From positions 19,937,359 to 20,001,358 of the forward strand of contig JALGPY010000008.1 in assembly GCA_023055425.1 (NCBI GenBank): a stretch of DNA of 64,000 nucleotides, written 5' to 3'. The notes under the pieces were generated by a model, which searched no databases, had not been told where the DNA came from, and saw only the letters and a program-made list of their open reading frames with translations. The position numbers and the translations under genes are program-made. The stretch is from Linanthus parryae (taxonomy: Eukaryota > Streptophyta > Magnoliopsida > Ericales > Polemoniaceae). Below are positions 24,379-38,321 of the stretch, piece by piece; position 1 is the stretch's first letter, and each line of letters opens with the position of its first letter.

Positions 24379-27300
24379 CTAAGGCGGAACAAAACATTGG
24401 AAGCTTACATCTCGTTGAGCTACCTCTATCATCCAAAGTGGAAAATCTGCTAACCATTCTACTTCTACAACCGAACCTTTTGAAAAAGCTGCTGTTATAT
24501 GAGCAACTGCGTTGCCACTTCTTGCAGTGAAATTGAGCGACCACTGATCAAAGAAACTGATTTTCGAAAGCAAGGTAGTGATCTCGTCTTCTGTCTCCGT
24601 GATGTCCGTTGCAGCTTTTCCGTTGTGGCGGTTCAATATCTCTTCAATTAAAACTTTTGCGTCGCCTTCAAAAACTACACGTTTGAAACCCCTGCGAATA
24701 GCCATATCCACCGCAATATTTATTGCTTTTGCTTCTGCAATCATTGGCGAGTTGCTAGTTCCAGTAGCAACTGACACCGCCGCAAGAATTGATCCATCTG
24801 CATTTCGCGCCACTGCTCCAGCACTTGATTGTCTATTCAGTGCATCCCAAGCCCCGTCGAAGTTCACCTTGATTAGCTCTCTCATAGGGGCAACCCATTT
24901 CTTCTCCTGCTGTCGTTGAGCTCCACTATTAACAGTCGTTTGGTGCAGGTTCTCTAGTTCCTCCACACGTGTAATCACCTCTGTTGCGACCTGGGAAGTT
25001 TCCACCTTGGAGCCGTTGAAAACCGCATTATTTCTCGCATACCAGATGCAGTGTAGCGCAATGAAGACTTCCCGTAGATTCTTTAACGGCTCAGCATCTA
25101 TGCAGCTTGCTAGCCATTCATCTATCGGTCCAGATAAGGAGTTTTGTCCCCTGATGTTGCGTAGCTTTCTCCACAAATCCTCGGTCCAGGAGCATCGCAT
25201 AAATATATGGCTCATCGATTCTTCGCATTCCTCACAAAGCGGACAAATAGGGTCAACAACTATGCCTCTCTTCCGCAGTTTATCTTTGGTGGCTAAAGAA
25301 CTTTTCAGCACTCTCCAAGTGAAGTGCAGTGTTTTCTTCGGGACCTTAACAGACCAAAGTTTTTTGTAGATCTTCATGTTTTCCCCGGAAACTTCTGGAT
25401 TTATTGAACTGTCTCCGTCATCCTTTTGGCGAGGGCATAGCCTGTTTTAACTGAATAAAAGCCGTTCGGACTAGCCGACCAAACTAATTTATCTGGGCAT
25501 GGAACGCTTGGTAGCTTGATGCTTTGAATCGCCACACAATCAACATCCCAAAGGCGTTATCTAATTTTATGCACGTCCCATTCATTCTCTCCATCCACCA
25601 TAATGCTACTCACCAAATCTGAATTATCTTCTGACAGTACCGTAATGAGTTTGGCGGAGGGGTTGGAGGGGATCCAGGCATCTTTCAAACGAGCCATTTC
25701 CCCATTGCCTATCTTCCACCTCATCCCTTCTTTCAATATATCCTGACCTGCAATGATTCCCCTCCAAGCATACGAAGGTGTATAGCCGAGTTTTGCGTTC
25801 ATAAAATCAGACGAGGGAAAGTACTTAGCTTTTAGAACTCTGCTGCATAAGGAGTTCTCGTTCCGCATAATCCGCCATCCTTGCTTAGCCAACATAGCCA
25901 GATTAAACGCTTTGAGATCCTTGAATTGCAAACCTCCCTCTTCCTTTGTCTTTTGCAACTTGTTCCATGCTATCCAAGGAGTTCCTCTGTCTTGGTTGGC
26001 CCTACTCCACCAAAATCTTCTAATCAGCATCTCCATGTTCTCACAAGTACCAACCGGGAGCTGAAAGCAGGACATCGCATAAGTTGGTAAAGCTTGAGCC
26101 ACTGCTTTTATCATCACGTCTTTACCTGCTGATGTCAGATTCTTTTCCTTCCACCCCTTCAGTTTGCTTGCTAGTCTTTTAATAAGCTTGTTAAAAGTGA
26201 GCTTCTTGTTTCTTCCCATGGTTGTCGGAAGGCCAAGATACTGATCATGCTGATTCACCTCCGGAATTCCTGCTACATTACAAACATTGCTTCGTACTGT
26301 CTCCGACACATTGGATGAAAAGACAACCGCCGACTTGTCGATATTAATAAGTTGACCTGAAGCTCTTTCATAATCTCTCAGCAAGTTAAAGAGCACTGTT
26401 ATATTTTCTTCATCTGCCTGCGTAAAAAACATGGAATCGTCAGCAAAAAAGAGGTGGGAGACCACTGGTCCTCCCCGAGAGGCTGTTATGCCTTGAAGTC
26501 TCCCTTCTTCTACAGACTCAGTCACAGTGCGTGACAGCATCTCACTGCACAATAGAAATAGATAAGGGGAGAGAGGGCACCACTGTCTAAGACCCCTTTC
26601 TGGGTCGATGTGACCCACTGGGGATCCATTACGAATAAAAGAGTAAGATACTGTCTGAACACATCTTCTAGCAAGGGAGCGAAAATTGGTCCCAAAACCG
26701 AGGTGAAAAAGAACTTCCTCCAGATACTTCCACTCGATTCTGTCATAAGCCTTGCTCATATCCAGCTTAAGTGTCATGAAACCCTGTTTGCCTTTCTTCC
26801 CAGTCTTCAACGAGTGAATAACTTCAAAGGCTGTCAAGATGTTGTCTGAGATCAAACGACCCGGAACAAATGCGCTCTGATTCTCAGAAATAAGTTTAGG
26901 CAAAACCGTTTTAAGCCGATTAGCCAAACATTTAGCCACAATTTTATAGATCACCGTGCATAAACTAATAGGACGAAAATCAGAGGGCTTACGAGGTTGC
27001 TTGATCTTTGGAATCAACGCGATAAGAGTGTGATTATACTCCTTGACTGACGCCCCATTGTTCAACACATTAAGGATCTCATTAGTTACTTCTTCTCCAA
27101 CTAAGTTCCAATGCTTCTGAAAGAAGCCTGCATTGTAACCATCCACTCCTGGAGCTTTTTCCGGTGCCATATTAAACAACGCTACCTTAACCTCCATCGC
27201 ATCATAAGGGACTTCGAGCCTTTCACACTCAGCTGTAGACCACATCTCTGCAGTCGGAGTAAGCAAAGGCTCAATCTCAATCATCGATGGCCTTGTCGAA

Positions 27301-28502
27301 GTGAAAATGTTCGAAAAATAGCTTTGCAGTACCCCTGTAATCTGTGTCTCGTCCGTCACCCACACCCCTTCATTGTTCTCTAAACCATTAAACTGATTTC
27401 TGGCTCTTCTTATTGTTGCTTTGACATGAAAAAACTTTGTATTCTGATCCCCTTGCTGTAGCCAGCTCACCCTGGATCTCTGTTTCCACATGATTTCTTC
27501 CCTCCTTTGAAGCATGTTGTACTCTTTTGTCAAGCTTCTCTTCTCGGCAAGAACTTCTGCACTTTGTGGTTGTTTGTCCAAGTAGCTTCCCCTCTCACGC
27601 AGCATAGTACACTTCCTGTTAACTTGGCCGAACACTTATTTGTTCCAATCCGAACACTTCTTTCCCATATCCCTGAGCTTGGACATAATCGGATGGTCCG
27701 TTTCTAGCCAAATCCCAGATAAGAAAGAGTTGAACTCCTCATGTGTTTCCCACATATCTTCGTACTGAAATCTCTTCTTACGTCGCCATTCTTTGCTCTG
27801 TCTTTTCCACTCCATAAGGATGGGAACATGGTCTGAATTGGGCCACCACAAGTGTGTGACTTTAGCCCCCTGGAAGCAGTCTAACCAAAGGTAATTTGCA
27901 ACAACCCGATCAAGTCGTTCACGAATATTAGAAAAATCACTTTGATTATTAGACCACGTAAACGGATTACCTTGAAAGCCAAGGTCCAATAAACCTGCAT
28001 CAGTGAGTGCCTCCTTAAACTGATCAATCTGACTAAAACTTACCACAACTCCTCCATCCTTTTCGTCTTGCGATGTGATAACATTGAAATCACCCGCAAC
28101 ACACCAAGGAACATCTGGTTGGGGTACCAGTCTTCTGATCAACTCCCAGGAGAAAGAACGCTCATCTCTATTAGGGTTTCCATAGAAGCCCGTGAACTTC
28201 CACCACTGATTCTCATCCTCCCTCTTTACCCACGAATCAATGAAGAAAAAGGACTGATTAAGAATTTGAACTTGCATACTGTCTTTCCACATTAATGCAA
28301 ACCCCCCCTTCATACCGTCGGAGTCGACTGCGAAACCGTTGTAGTGCGGAAGTCTAGCAAAAACACTCTGCATCTCTTGTCTTTATGACTTGGTCTCCGA
28401 AAGAAAGACCAAATCGGGGGACTTCTGCTTCACTAGGTCGCGAAGCGATAGGAACGTACTAGGGTTCCCAAGCCCACGTACGTTGCAACATAGAAGACTC
28501 AT
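24379..28502 (-). pseudogene. LINE ORF2 polyprotein, broken
   Basis: The frame starts MSLLCCNVRGLGNPS at 28502, typical of plant LINE APE endonucleases. TAA at 28384-28386 cuts it first. The endonuclease continues with GDFNVI and RLDRVVAN to TAA at 27636-27638. The RT section (27635-25557) has FRPISLCTVIYK, AFVPGRLISDN, LDMSKAYDRIEW and the catalytic FADD. A stop at about 25557-25559 follows, and a 1-nt frameshift lies near the A-run at about 25430. The last part (25377-24379) holds the zf-RVT cysteines (CPLCEEC, H-x3-C) and an RNase H-like RVT_3 domain (VNFDGAW, EAKA, EGDAK). Together they give the complete plant L1 ORF2 domain order in four pieces. Confidence 0.9.
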
Positions 28503-29081
28503 TGCGAAAGGCGGGACTGAAGATCAGTCGCCGCCGGAAGAATTGTTGGTGGTGTCTCCTTATCCGAACCCTCCCCTACCACTTCTGACGTCATCTCATC
28601 CCCACTGTTGTTTGCAAAAAGCTGCTTCGCCACCTCTTGCTTCTCTATTATCACAGCTTTTGGGAGCTGTGGGGTTGGGCTAAAATTCATCGTGTCCGAC
28701 TTGCGCTTGGTGACTTGTTTGCGGTTAGTCGAATCTGTCACTTTGGCATTAAACAGATTGACCTTAGCTAAGACTCCCTGTTCGCTTCTCGTCCTTGATG
28801 TCGTGATTTGCGTCACCATCATCTTCTCTCTTTCCTCATGCACCTTTTCCAGCAAGTGGCTTCCTCGACCATTATCCCTTGTTTCTGCCTCTATTTGTGT
28901 CTCTTCCATGGCTGCAAAAGCCACTGTATCACCCTCTGTGTATTGCTGAGACGGTACAATATCTGTTTCCATTGTAGTGATCTCAGTCGAGTGTTGTGCT
29001 ACCCCTTGACTAGATACTGGTTGATCTTCGTCCGCTACCCCCCTGTTCTTCTCCTTCTCCGGCGACGTGGTCCTTCTTCCC
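28499..29081 (-). pseudogene. LINE ORF1 C-terminal remnant
   Basis: An open minus-strand frame enters from the 5' truncation point at 29081 and ends at 28499, overlapping the ORF2 start by four bases. It is acidic and Ser/Thr-rich, with no zinc knuckle left. Position directly before ORF2 identifies it as the tail of ORF1. Confidence 0.75.
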
Positions 29082-29097
29082 TGTGCTATATTGTTTT
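29082..29097. repeat. Right target-site duplication of the LINE
   Basis: Exact copy of the 16 bp at 24331-24346. It marks the 5' (upstream) end of the minus-strand LINE. Confidence 0.85.
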
Positions 29098-29128
29098 GTT
29101 CATTTAGATGACGTCATTACTTCAATGA

Positions 29129-29390
29129 TACTTCCTCCGTTTCAAAATAAATGTCCCTTTTTAAATCACAACTTATTAAGGGAACATGCATTAATTGTTC
29201 TCAAATTTAAATTTTGTGGTGGTATTGACATAACTATCCCTTATTTAGTTATTTCAATGCAACTATAATTGTATTTTGAAGGACAATAATGTCAATTCAC
29301 ACGATTTCAAACACTAAAAAGGAAAGTTGCAATTATTTTGGGACAACCCAAAATAGAAAAATGGACACTTATTATGGGACGGAGGGAGTA
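29129..29390. mobile_element. Stowaway/Mariner MITE
   Basis: The left end TACTTCCTCCGTTTCAAAAT and the right end ATGGGACGGAGGGAGTA are the familiar CTCCCTCCGT-type inverted termini, bounded by TA. The 262-bp element is AT-rich inside with no coding capacity. Confidence 0.8.
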
Positions 29391-32300
29391 TTTAGGTTTC
29401 TCAAACATTTATTTTACATATGCAATGGCATTGAAAAAAACATTTATTTTAAATATGCAACGACATTATTTTAAGAAAATTAAAAAGAAAAAAACTGATT
29501 CTGAACTACGGGCGCAAATGGGTGCTAGCTATGTGGTTGAACGTTTGAAGTCCCTGCATGAAGTTCTGAGTTTGGACCCGCTATAAGATGTAATTCTAAA
29601 AAAAAAATATAATAATAATAATAAATGGCTTACAGGCTGCCCACAGTGATTTTAGGACATTTAGGGCTTGGGCACTAAAGTTGGCCCGACCAATGGACCA
29701 CACTGGGCTTAGGCTAGTAGAAAACTTCTCAAATCCGTTTCGGCCTGGCTAGAGACCATCCAAGCCCGACCCACGGCCAACCCCTAATTCCACACAGATG
29801 TACCACTGATTTTTACTTCTATTTCTTCCTCTTTTCTTTTTCTATTGACAGTGTAGCAACTTCCTTCATACATTTTTTTGTGACATTTTTTTTTTCATTT
29901 ATTCGCTATTATTGTTCCCGAAATGTTGATGATACTGATCATTAATCAACAATGCATGCTGATCAACAAATGGTACGAGTAGGGTGGGTTGGATATTTCA
30001 GTGTTTTTATCTTGACCCCTTTACGACACCATTGGAAGTGAAAAGAAGATGATGTTTCCATGGAAATAGATTTTGAGCATTCATCGAAATTTCATACTTG
30101 CTGTCATCCACATCTGGTGCATTTAACCTATTTAGTGTGTCCGCATTCGGTGATGACAGTCATGCACAATATCGACCTAATCTTTATCAGTCGTTAACTT
30201 ATTTAGAACAGACTCTGCATAAAAATAAAAAATCTAGTCAACTTGTTACCTCCAACTACAAATATCTCATCATAATTTTGATGTCATCAGTATCAGCTCC
30301 AAATTAAGGTAAACTTTGACAAGTGGGGTTTGGATTTGGATCCTCCACAAAAGTGTAACTTTTGTTAAGGATAAAAAGTGATGACATACAAATATCTTCC
30401 TAAAACAAGCCCAAAATAATCTCCATTTTTGCCCAACCATTTGGATATACATAAATTGAGTTAGCTAGAATCTCCAATAGTGGGGAATGAGTTAACAATT
30501 TCCTAGGAAGGGGTATATTTTATCCTCCAACATTGGCATGATGATCATACATTGTACAACTTGGACATTGACATGGGGGGCCATTTTATCTTGTTGGGAT
30601 TTAATAATTACCCCTCTTCATGTTTTTTGCTTTCCAGTCATTCAACACTAGATAGATGATGATCAGTCACAGATAGAATCTATCAGTACTCTTTCAGGTG
30701 GGTTGATCTTTGCAGAACACAAAGCCTTGTTTGGTATTTTTCTCTCTGGCGCCTTTCTTAGTTTCTACTGCCTAAAATGGGTTAAGCCCACTTGCTTAAG
30801 TTAAGATGCTTTTACTGAAATTTCCCTCTTGAGAAGAGAAAGCAAGGCAAATGGGTTCTGGCTTGAGTCGATACCAGCTGCCCTGCACACACAACGCGCA
30901 TGCAAAAATGCCAGAAACAGATATGAAGGATTTTCGGGATTGCTTGTCTTGTCCTTTCTGTTCTCTGAATGATTTATTCATATATACAGACAGTTGACTC
31001 GTCACATTAGATAATATGTATCTACTTATAGCAAAGTGAGGCAAATTATTTACCCTTTTCTCATATGACCAGGAGCGCATATTGTAAAGGTAAAAGGAAT
31101 GAGATGTCGCGACAAAAGAAACCGTTATAGCTACACTACTTTGGAATCTCTAAGAATTGCCAAGTTTTGACATACACATAAGCTAATAACACTAATGCGA
31201 CTGGCTCGAATTGGGGGCAGTTGCTAATAATTCAGCAGCAAGATTACCCCCTTAGAACTCCAATCCGGCAAAAAGAATTTATTACAAAAGTAACAATTGG
31301 ATCATATCTGCGAGGGAATAACATCAATAAGTGTACGCATATCGTGAACTATAATGGAAGTCCAGCTCTAAAGAGACCTCCTTCACGATCTTTCACAACT
31401 TGCCGAGACACTCATTGGATGCACAAAGTTTGGAGTTCCATTTATTGATTGATTTACCAAGTGGTCCATCCATTATTTTCTAGGGTTTCCTAATTTGGAT
31501 GCCTTAATCATAATACATCCTTTATACAGCTTTTACAAGTAATAATTTCATGTACAACTGTAAAAATGTACGTGTAAACGTAAAATATTTGTGTAAACTT
31601 ATTGCTGGTGTACAAACAACATCTCCATCTAAAAGACACTAGTCTCACAACCGAAGGCGTGAACATTAGAAGCTTAATTCTTGTTAAAAAGTACGCTTTA
31701 TGTAAGTCATTATTTGATCAACGATATAGTGTTAACACAGGCTTAAGAATATTTTCATCCACATAAAAGAGAAGAAAGGTCATGTTTTATTTAGATCATG
31801 AACTTTTCCTAAAAATAAAATAAAATTAGATCATGGAGTTAAACCACATAGGCAATACCTTGTACCGATCTTCCAGTATTCGTGAATGTGAGAAATAGGG
31901 CCTTTTACCGTACGGCAATTTGTTAGTCTTATGTGAAAAATGACAATTTCCTTGTATATCATTACTAACTTCAAATTAACTTCATTTTTAAGTCATTTCA
32001 TCATGCCACACATAGCGTGTTCCTTCTCAAATTTTCGTTCTTTTCCAACATAGATATCACATGCGGATACCGTAAGAGTGCAGCACAAGTAATCCATATA
32101 CAACAAACATTCACCATTATTTTTGTTCTATGTATCACATACATATGAACCCTAATTCATCCACGTTATTGAGAGCACCGTTGTACTAGAAGAACCATAA
32201 GTTAAAATCATCTATGTATCGCAACCGTATGCACCTTAGCGCATCCACGTTATCCCTTATGGGCAAGGCGATTACAAACACTTGTCTCAATCGTACGTTG

Positions 32301-33689
32301 GAAAATAAAAAAGTATGAAACTCAATATGGATAAAGATTTCTCAATGATATGAGAGATGAGAATGGGTTCGTACCAAGTGGCAAAAGCTTTCATCCTATG
32401 GTCCATTTACGCACTTTGATTGATAAATATTGAAACTATATCTCATCTTCTCATATCATAATAAAAAAGAAACAAACGTCCCTGTATTATAGAGTGTTAT
32501 TGCATGTAGTGCAGTTTCATCACGTAAAGAAACTCCACTTTGATTTCGCCTTTTCATCATTTAGTAATGTTTTTCGACGATTCAAACCCTATAAAAGTTT
32601 CGACGACTCAAACCCGAGGGAAACATCAAAATTAATCAAACTTGCTACGTATAGGTGCTCTCAATTGTCATCTCATCAAATATATATCTTCCAATGATCG
32701 GGATTGTTATATACGATATGCTTCTCTCTTATGTCATGTGGGATCGTAAATTTTATCACCTCACTTTGTAAAGGTCATCGACTTTCTTATCTTGTCTCCT
32801 CATCTTTCTTTTTAAACAAAAAGATTAAGAGAAATAAAATTTGGAAGATATGAATATGAGATTATCATCTTTGTAAGAATGTCGAGTCCACAAAATTATC
32901 AGTCGTAGAGAACTACTCGGTTGTATGTATTCAGTGAGGATGAACACTAGGCAAGGGGTGGAAATTGCTACCCCGACTTTAATTTCAAAAGTCCACTAAA
33001 ACCCGGCATGTTATGATTTTATAACAATAATACATTTGTAATAAATACATAAATGCCTCGACTGACACAAAAATTTCTCACAAACGCCTTTGAAAAATTT
33101 ATGAATTATAATGACTTCTTAAGAAATTTAGTTGTATTTAACCATGCCTCGACTGGTTCAATTTTATGGCTTCACCATTAGACGTATCTGAGGCACGTTG
33201 AAATAATTTTATATGTTTCAAGAATGAATAATTTAGCATATTTAATCCTAAAAACACATGTTAAGAAAGAGAATTAGTGACAGACAGAGTATAATAATCT
33301 ACCACATCTACTTCATTCTTCGAGCAGGCAATAATTGCCTGCACACAGATGATGATGATGCAAGTGACTAAAATGTTTCACCACGTTAAATTCATTCTTG
33401 TTGTCGTCTCTCTAACAAAATAACTAACAAAACCTTCGAGGAAGGATAAAATTTTATAACGCCACGATATGTAACTATGTAAAGCATGTAACATAAATAG
33501 GGATAGACATTTATTTAGGATTATCATATGTAAGTTCTACAAGAGAAGAACATATGAACATCGGTTTTTCTTAGAAAAGCAAAATACAACACACAGACAG
33601 ACGAAAATAGAAAGGGAAACACTTAACGTAGTTACAACATTACAAACACAAGGCAACCAAACTAGCAAATTATCAGCAATTTTCTTCGT
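29391..33689. other. Intergenic, AT-rich, no supported gene
   Basis: About 4.3 kb without a convincing gene on either strand. A GGGC-rich piece at about 29640-29790 resembles the block at about 23400-23580 and may be the same old repeat. All open frames are short and without recognisable motifs. Confidence 0.45.
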
Positions 33690-34317
33690 CTAGACGTTCA
33701 CGGAGATATCACGGTTGTGATTAGCGACATTAAACACTCCGTTACTTGCATGGGAAGGAGGTGGAGCTGTTGTTTGAGGAACGTCGATGAACTTGCACAG
33801 CTTTGTAACGTCGATCATTGCAACATCAATGACCACAGCTTTCTCGGACTCGTGCAATTTTCCACCTGAAATTTTCTCCAATGTTGTTACTTCTTTGGTG
33901 TCACCATACACATTTCCAATCTTCTCTTGTTCCAAAGCTGATGTTTTAAGTTTTCTGTACTTCATGTACAGTCCCATTTGGGCGAGCCCGAAAAAGAACC
34001 CGATAATGTTTGGAACCTGTACGAGAAAAAAAAATTACCAAATTACATAACCTTTTGAAATATCTCAGTGGCTCAGTAGTAATTAGTTGGGATACGAGGG
34101 TTACTTACGGCGATGTTGTAGTCGTTAATGAACAAACCATAGAAGAACCACATGACTGCGTTTAGGGTAAGAGTGAGCGACAATGAAAATGGCATGAACT
34201 CCACACTCTTTGTTTTAATAACTTTTTTCTGCAAAAACGACAACGTTAAATTTGACGATTAATGTGTTTATCTCGTACTAAGCGGTAATATATTATATGC
34301 TTGTTTTATGTTAGTTT

Positions 34318-34352
<35 letters not shown>

Positions 34353-35530
34353 TAAGCTTACCAAGATACAGAGAGGCGCAGCAAACACGCATACGGAGAA
34401 AACGAGGCAGATCCATCCGACAATGCGGACACGCATCGGGACGGTGACGAAGAAATGAGTCACGCCCAAGATCAGCCCGTAGGAGCCGATCATAACTGAC
34501 ATGATTTTAATCGTTTGGACCTGGAAAGAAAAATTGGTTAGACAAATTTAAGGCCAGTTTGGGAATGCTGTTGCGTTTGAGACATCTGATGTGCAGGTTG
34601 TGCTGTGTGAAAACTGTTATAGAAATCACTTTATAAAGTATTTGGTAAACTTCATATATAACATCCTATAGGAATTGAAGTATCCAAAATATACTAGTTT
34701 CTCTCATAAAATAGAATTAATTACCTTGAGTTTCTTGGATGCGTAGTAGAAATACACACCGATATAGAAGGATTCGATCAAGCACCCGAATGAGTTGATA
34801 GTAATGAGGAGCATGCCCCCGTCAGTCTTGAGGAAAGCATAGTACATTAGCAGCATGGCACTGAACAAGGCGACGACATACGGAATGGACTGAAACCCAT
34901 CGGTCGATTTTTTCTTGTAGATTAGGTAGAATGTTGGCCTGTAATTCACGAGGGAAAAACGTCAGTTCACTAAAGTGTGACACTGAAATAAAAAACTGAA
35001 GATTAACGACACTTACAGTGGTGAAAGGAACACGAAGAATGAGATGACATTGCCTGCACAAAAAATGAAATGAGCATAAACGGTTTAGATACACGACGTA
35101 AATACCTCAAGGGCAGGTCTTAGTTATAAAGTATAAAGCATTTCCTAGGGTAATCTACTTCTTTTATGTTGTCTCGAACTACATACTTATTTGAGATCAT
35201 ATGTTTGTTATGCGAGAAATGCAAGATAATAATTTGAAGAAATTTATCTAAATTAAGGGAATTCTCTGTAACTAGAACTCAGAGTCTGTCTAGTACCAGT
35301 TAAAAAATAGGAAAAAACCGAATCAATATTTCTTTGAACGACTGGTTTAAATTTTAGAAGTGTAATAAAGGTGGAAAAACATCAAACACAACCTGTTTTG
35401 ATTAAAAGTAGGGTTACAAACATGCTTAAGATTACTAATAACAAAAATCTAATAATAAAAACAGTAGGTTGTAGTAATTACCAAGAAGGCCAAACACCAA
35501 AGCCAAAGTGTGAGCAGACAAGCCAGTCAT
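33690..35530 (-). CDS. SWEET: SWEET sugar transporter, clade III type, copy A
   Basis: Bidirectional sugar uniporter of the plasma membrane; clade III members move mainly sucrose. Six exons on the minus strand: 35530-35482, 35053-35017, 34938-34725, 34520-34362, 34228-34109, 34016-33690; all GT-AG and in phase, 906 nt, 301 residues. Two MtN3 repeats and seven membrane segments are visible: [17 protein letters not shown] (TM1), [16 protein letters not shown] (TM2), [13 protein letters not shown] (TM3), TM4 about 120-140, [16 protein letters not shown] (TM5), [12 protein letters not shown] (TM6) and [16 protein letters not shown] (TM7). The pocket asparagines in TM3 (N77) and TM6 are kept. A soluble tail of about 85 residues follows. 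TM2 lacks the tryptophan many SWEETs have after the ML pair. The start ATG directly precedes TM1. I place it in clade III but cannot assign a number. Confidence 0.95.
34316..34354 (+). repeat. (TTTA)n microsatellite in SWEET-A intron 4
   Basis: About nine TTTA units just downstream of exon 4 on the minus-strand gene. Copy B has no such run at the same place. Confidence 0.95.
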
Positions 35531-35668
35531 CTCTCTGTGTGTGATAAAAGTTTCAAGTGTAAGACACTCGCAACTTCTTCACTCCAGAGAGGGTGCTGTT
35601 CTCAAGTGGAAGAATAATGTTTAATTTTTTCTCACTTAAGCACATCAACAATGAGCATGGGAAGGTCC

Positions 35669-35676
35669 TTTATATA
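35669..35676 (-). promoter_or_regulatory. TATA box of SWEET copy A
   Basis: The minus strand reads TATATAAA, 139 bp before the start codon. Copy B has the same octamer 138 bp before its start, so the core promoter survived the duplication. Confidence 0.7.
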
Positions 35677-35699
35677 GGCCTATGGAGTGTTGTTTTGAA

Positions 35700-36816
35700 G
35701 ATTTAAGTAGGGCCAATTTTTTGCAATAGTGGATACTTTCGTTTACTCTTCAAAGAGTGTTTTCAGAGATTTAATCTTTTCTCCTGCACAGCTAAAAATA
35801 CGCGAAAAAACAAATTTCTGTAGATCTATAAAGAACTCTAATTTGCCTTTTCCTCCTCCAATGAATCTACCTTTCATGCACATTTCAGGGCCATTCATAA
35901 AACCGATATTAAGGTGAACAGCTTGCCCCATAGCTAATGTCCACACACTCTTTTCCCACCATCAATCCAATTGGTTTGATGTCTACAACTCAAATTCCTT
36001 TGCGTGTGGAAAATACTTTTTATCGCTAAAGTTTTGACGTTGCGCAACACTTTGCTACATGTACTCGCTAAGTTTTTATCACATTTTACCAGCTTATCAA
36101 TTTTAACCAGTGAAGAGAGATTATTCTGAATTGAAGCGCTTTAGACCTCTAAGTGGTACAATCAATCTGTATCAAGACAATGTATCAACCAATTCAGGAT
36201 ATGGATCGGCAGATCAGGCATTGGTGAACGCTAATCGGAGAAAAAGGACACAAATTTGAGTTTAGGGTTTGAGAAATAAGTAATTGCGGACAAGAAAGTG
36301 CCGAAGATACATCTAATCAGGGTTTCTGAAATAAGCAAGTTTAGGCTAATGTGAAAAATTATTTTAGCCTACCCTCTTGTCTTTACCAGGACTACATGTT
36401 TGGTGCAGGGATAAAAATGGTGCAATAATAATGCCAATGGGGGGGGGGGGGGGGGGGGGGGGTTGGTAAATAAGTGCCATTTAGTGCGGGGACGATCTTA
36501 GTACCCCTTATTATTATATACGTACCTCTTCTAGTCTAAAATTTAATCTCCCCATAGGAGTGAGATTGAATGCTAAGTCTTAATACTCTTCCTTGAAATG
36601 TCATAAACAAATAAATTGCACAAATCTATCTAAATAAATAAATAATTAATATGTACTCTCTTAATACCAATACATCATATTATACTAAGACAATCCGTAC
36701 CTCAAATTTTCAATGACTGCACCAAACATACGATGACTAATTGACTATACATGTACGGTTGAATGGTGAACTGGATATATAAAAAAAACTAAGGCAGATC
36801 GGTCATCCTGGAGACA
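35700..36816. other. SWEET-A upstream region with a 24-bp poly(G) run
   Basis: No gene is visible. A run of 24 G at 36439-36462 may be real or an assembly artefact. The sequence GGGCCAATTTTTTGC at about 35709 parallels GGGCCAAGGATTTAG upstream of copy B. Confidence 0.5.
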
Positions 36817-37330
36817 AAAACCCTAGGGTAAAAGACAAAAACCACCCCTCGAGTATGGGGTATATACAAAAACACCCTCCGTGTTCGGGGATATACAAAA
36901 GCCACCCCTGTCGCTAACGGCCGTTGGACAAATACCACTCTTCTGTTAATGTCAGTTAAGAGAGGGGTGCAATCTGACTTCTTTTATGACAATTTTGCCC
37001 TTATTTGTGTGTTTGTGTTATTTTGTTGTTGTTCATAGTGATCTTGGTGTTTTGGCCACCACCACCACCACACCGCCACCGCTACCGCCAACACAAAAAA
37101 CAACAAAAATAACCAAAACAACTCACCTGAATTTCAATTACCAGAACCTATCAATTTCAACTACCAGAATTACAAAAGTAACAATTATTCATTATTTCCA
37201 ACAACAATAATCCACAAATCTGTAAAGCAATACTACCTCTTCTCTTGGCCTTGCACAATCCACCACCATAACCAGTACCCACATCTCCTTCTTCCTGCAT
37301 TTTCAAACTCTCTCTGTTTCGGCACTCCAT

Positions 37331-37700
37331 TGACGAATCAAGATCTCCGGCGCCAGCCCCTTCAATTCATCCTCTTCGATGGTCAAATTACGGAGTTTCC
37401 CGTACAAAATCAGAAAGAACACCCAGACCCGTACCCAAATCAGAAAGAACATCCAGATCTGAGGGGGGTTCTACTGCGGTTGCTGGACGAGGGAGACGAA
37501 GGGAAACCACCGTCGCTTGTTCGGAAAGCCACCCAGATCTGCAACCGCCCAGGCGTTCTTCTAGTTGTCGTCGTACGGATCGGAAGAGAAAGAGGAAGAC
37601 ATAAGGATGAATCGGAAGAGAAGAGCGCCACCACCGTCGCTGGTTCGGAGCGCCGCCACCGTCGCTGATTCTTCCGCCTTCAACTTCTTTATCCGTCTCC
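37331..37700. other. GC-rich Pack-MULE interior of unknown source
   Basis: This part is clearly GC-richer than the host flanks and open on both strands, including a 148-codon minus frame that also overlaps the L23 fragment. It may be a second captured gene piece or the 5' leader and intron of the same L23 gene. I cannot identify it. Confidence 0.35.
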
Positions 37701-37703
37701 TGA

Positions 37704-37952
<249 letters not shown>

Positions 37953-38321
37953 TGAGAGAGAGGGGAGGTAGAGAGAGAGAGATATTGATCTGGTGGAGGT
38001 GGGTTTTGTGGGGGGAGAGAACAGAGGAGGAAGAGAAAGGGGAAGACATAAGGATGGATTTGGGGATAGCAGTGGTGGTGGTGGAGGCTGAGAGAGAGAG
38101 ATCGATGGGGAAGGTAGGTTAGAACGTGAGGAACAAAGAAGAAAAAATGGTATTTATAGTGTGAATTTTTTTGCTAAAATGAGGGTAAATATGTCTTCTT
38201 ACCCATCCGTTAGTGTGCTGTTAGTGACAGGGGTGGCTTTTGTATATCCCCGAACACGAAGGGTGTTTTTGTATATACCCCATACTCGAGGGGTGGTTTT
38301 TGTCTTTTACCCAAAACCCTA

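Larger units (their letters stand above)
24347..29081 (-). mobile_element. L1-type LINE, 5'-truncated, minus strand
   Basis: The element spans about 4.7 kb between 16-bp target duplications. On the minus strand it begins inside ORF1, continues through ORF2 (endonuclease, reverse transcriptase, zinc-binding and RNase H regions) and ends in a short A-run at about 24352-24341. The 5' boundary falls directly in open ORF1 sequence, the usual result of incomplete reverse transcription. It is dead: ORF2 has three in-frame stops and a frameshift. Confidence 0.9.
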
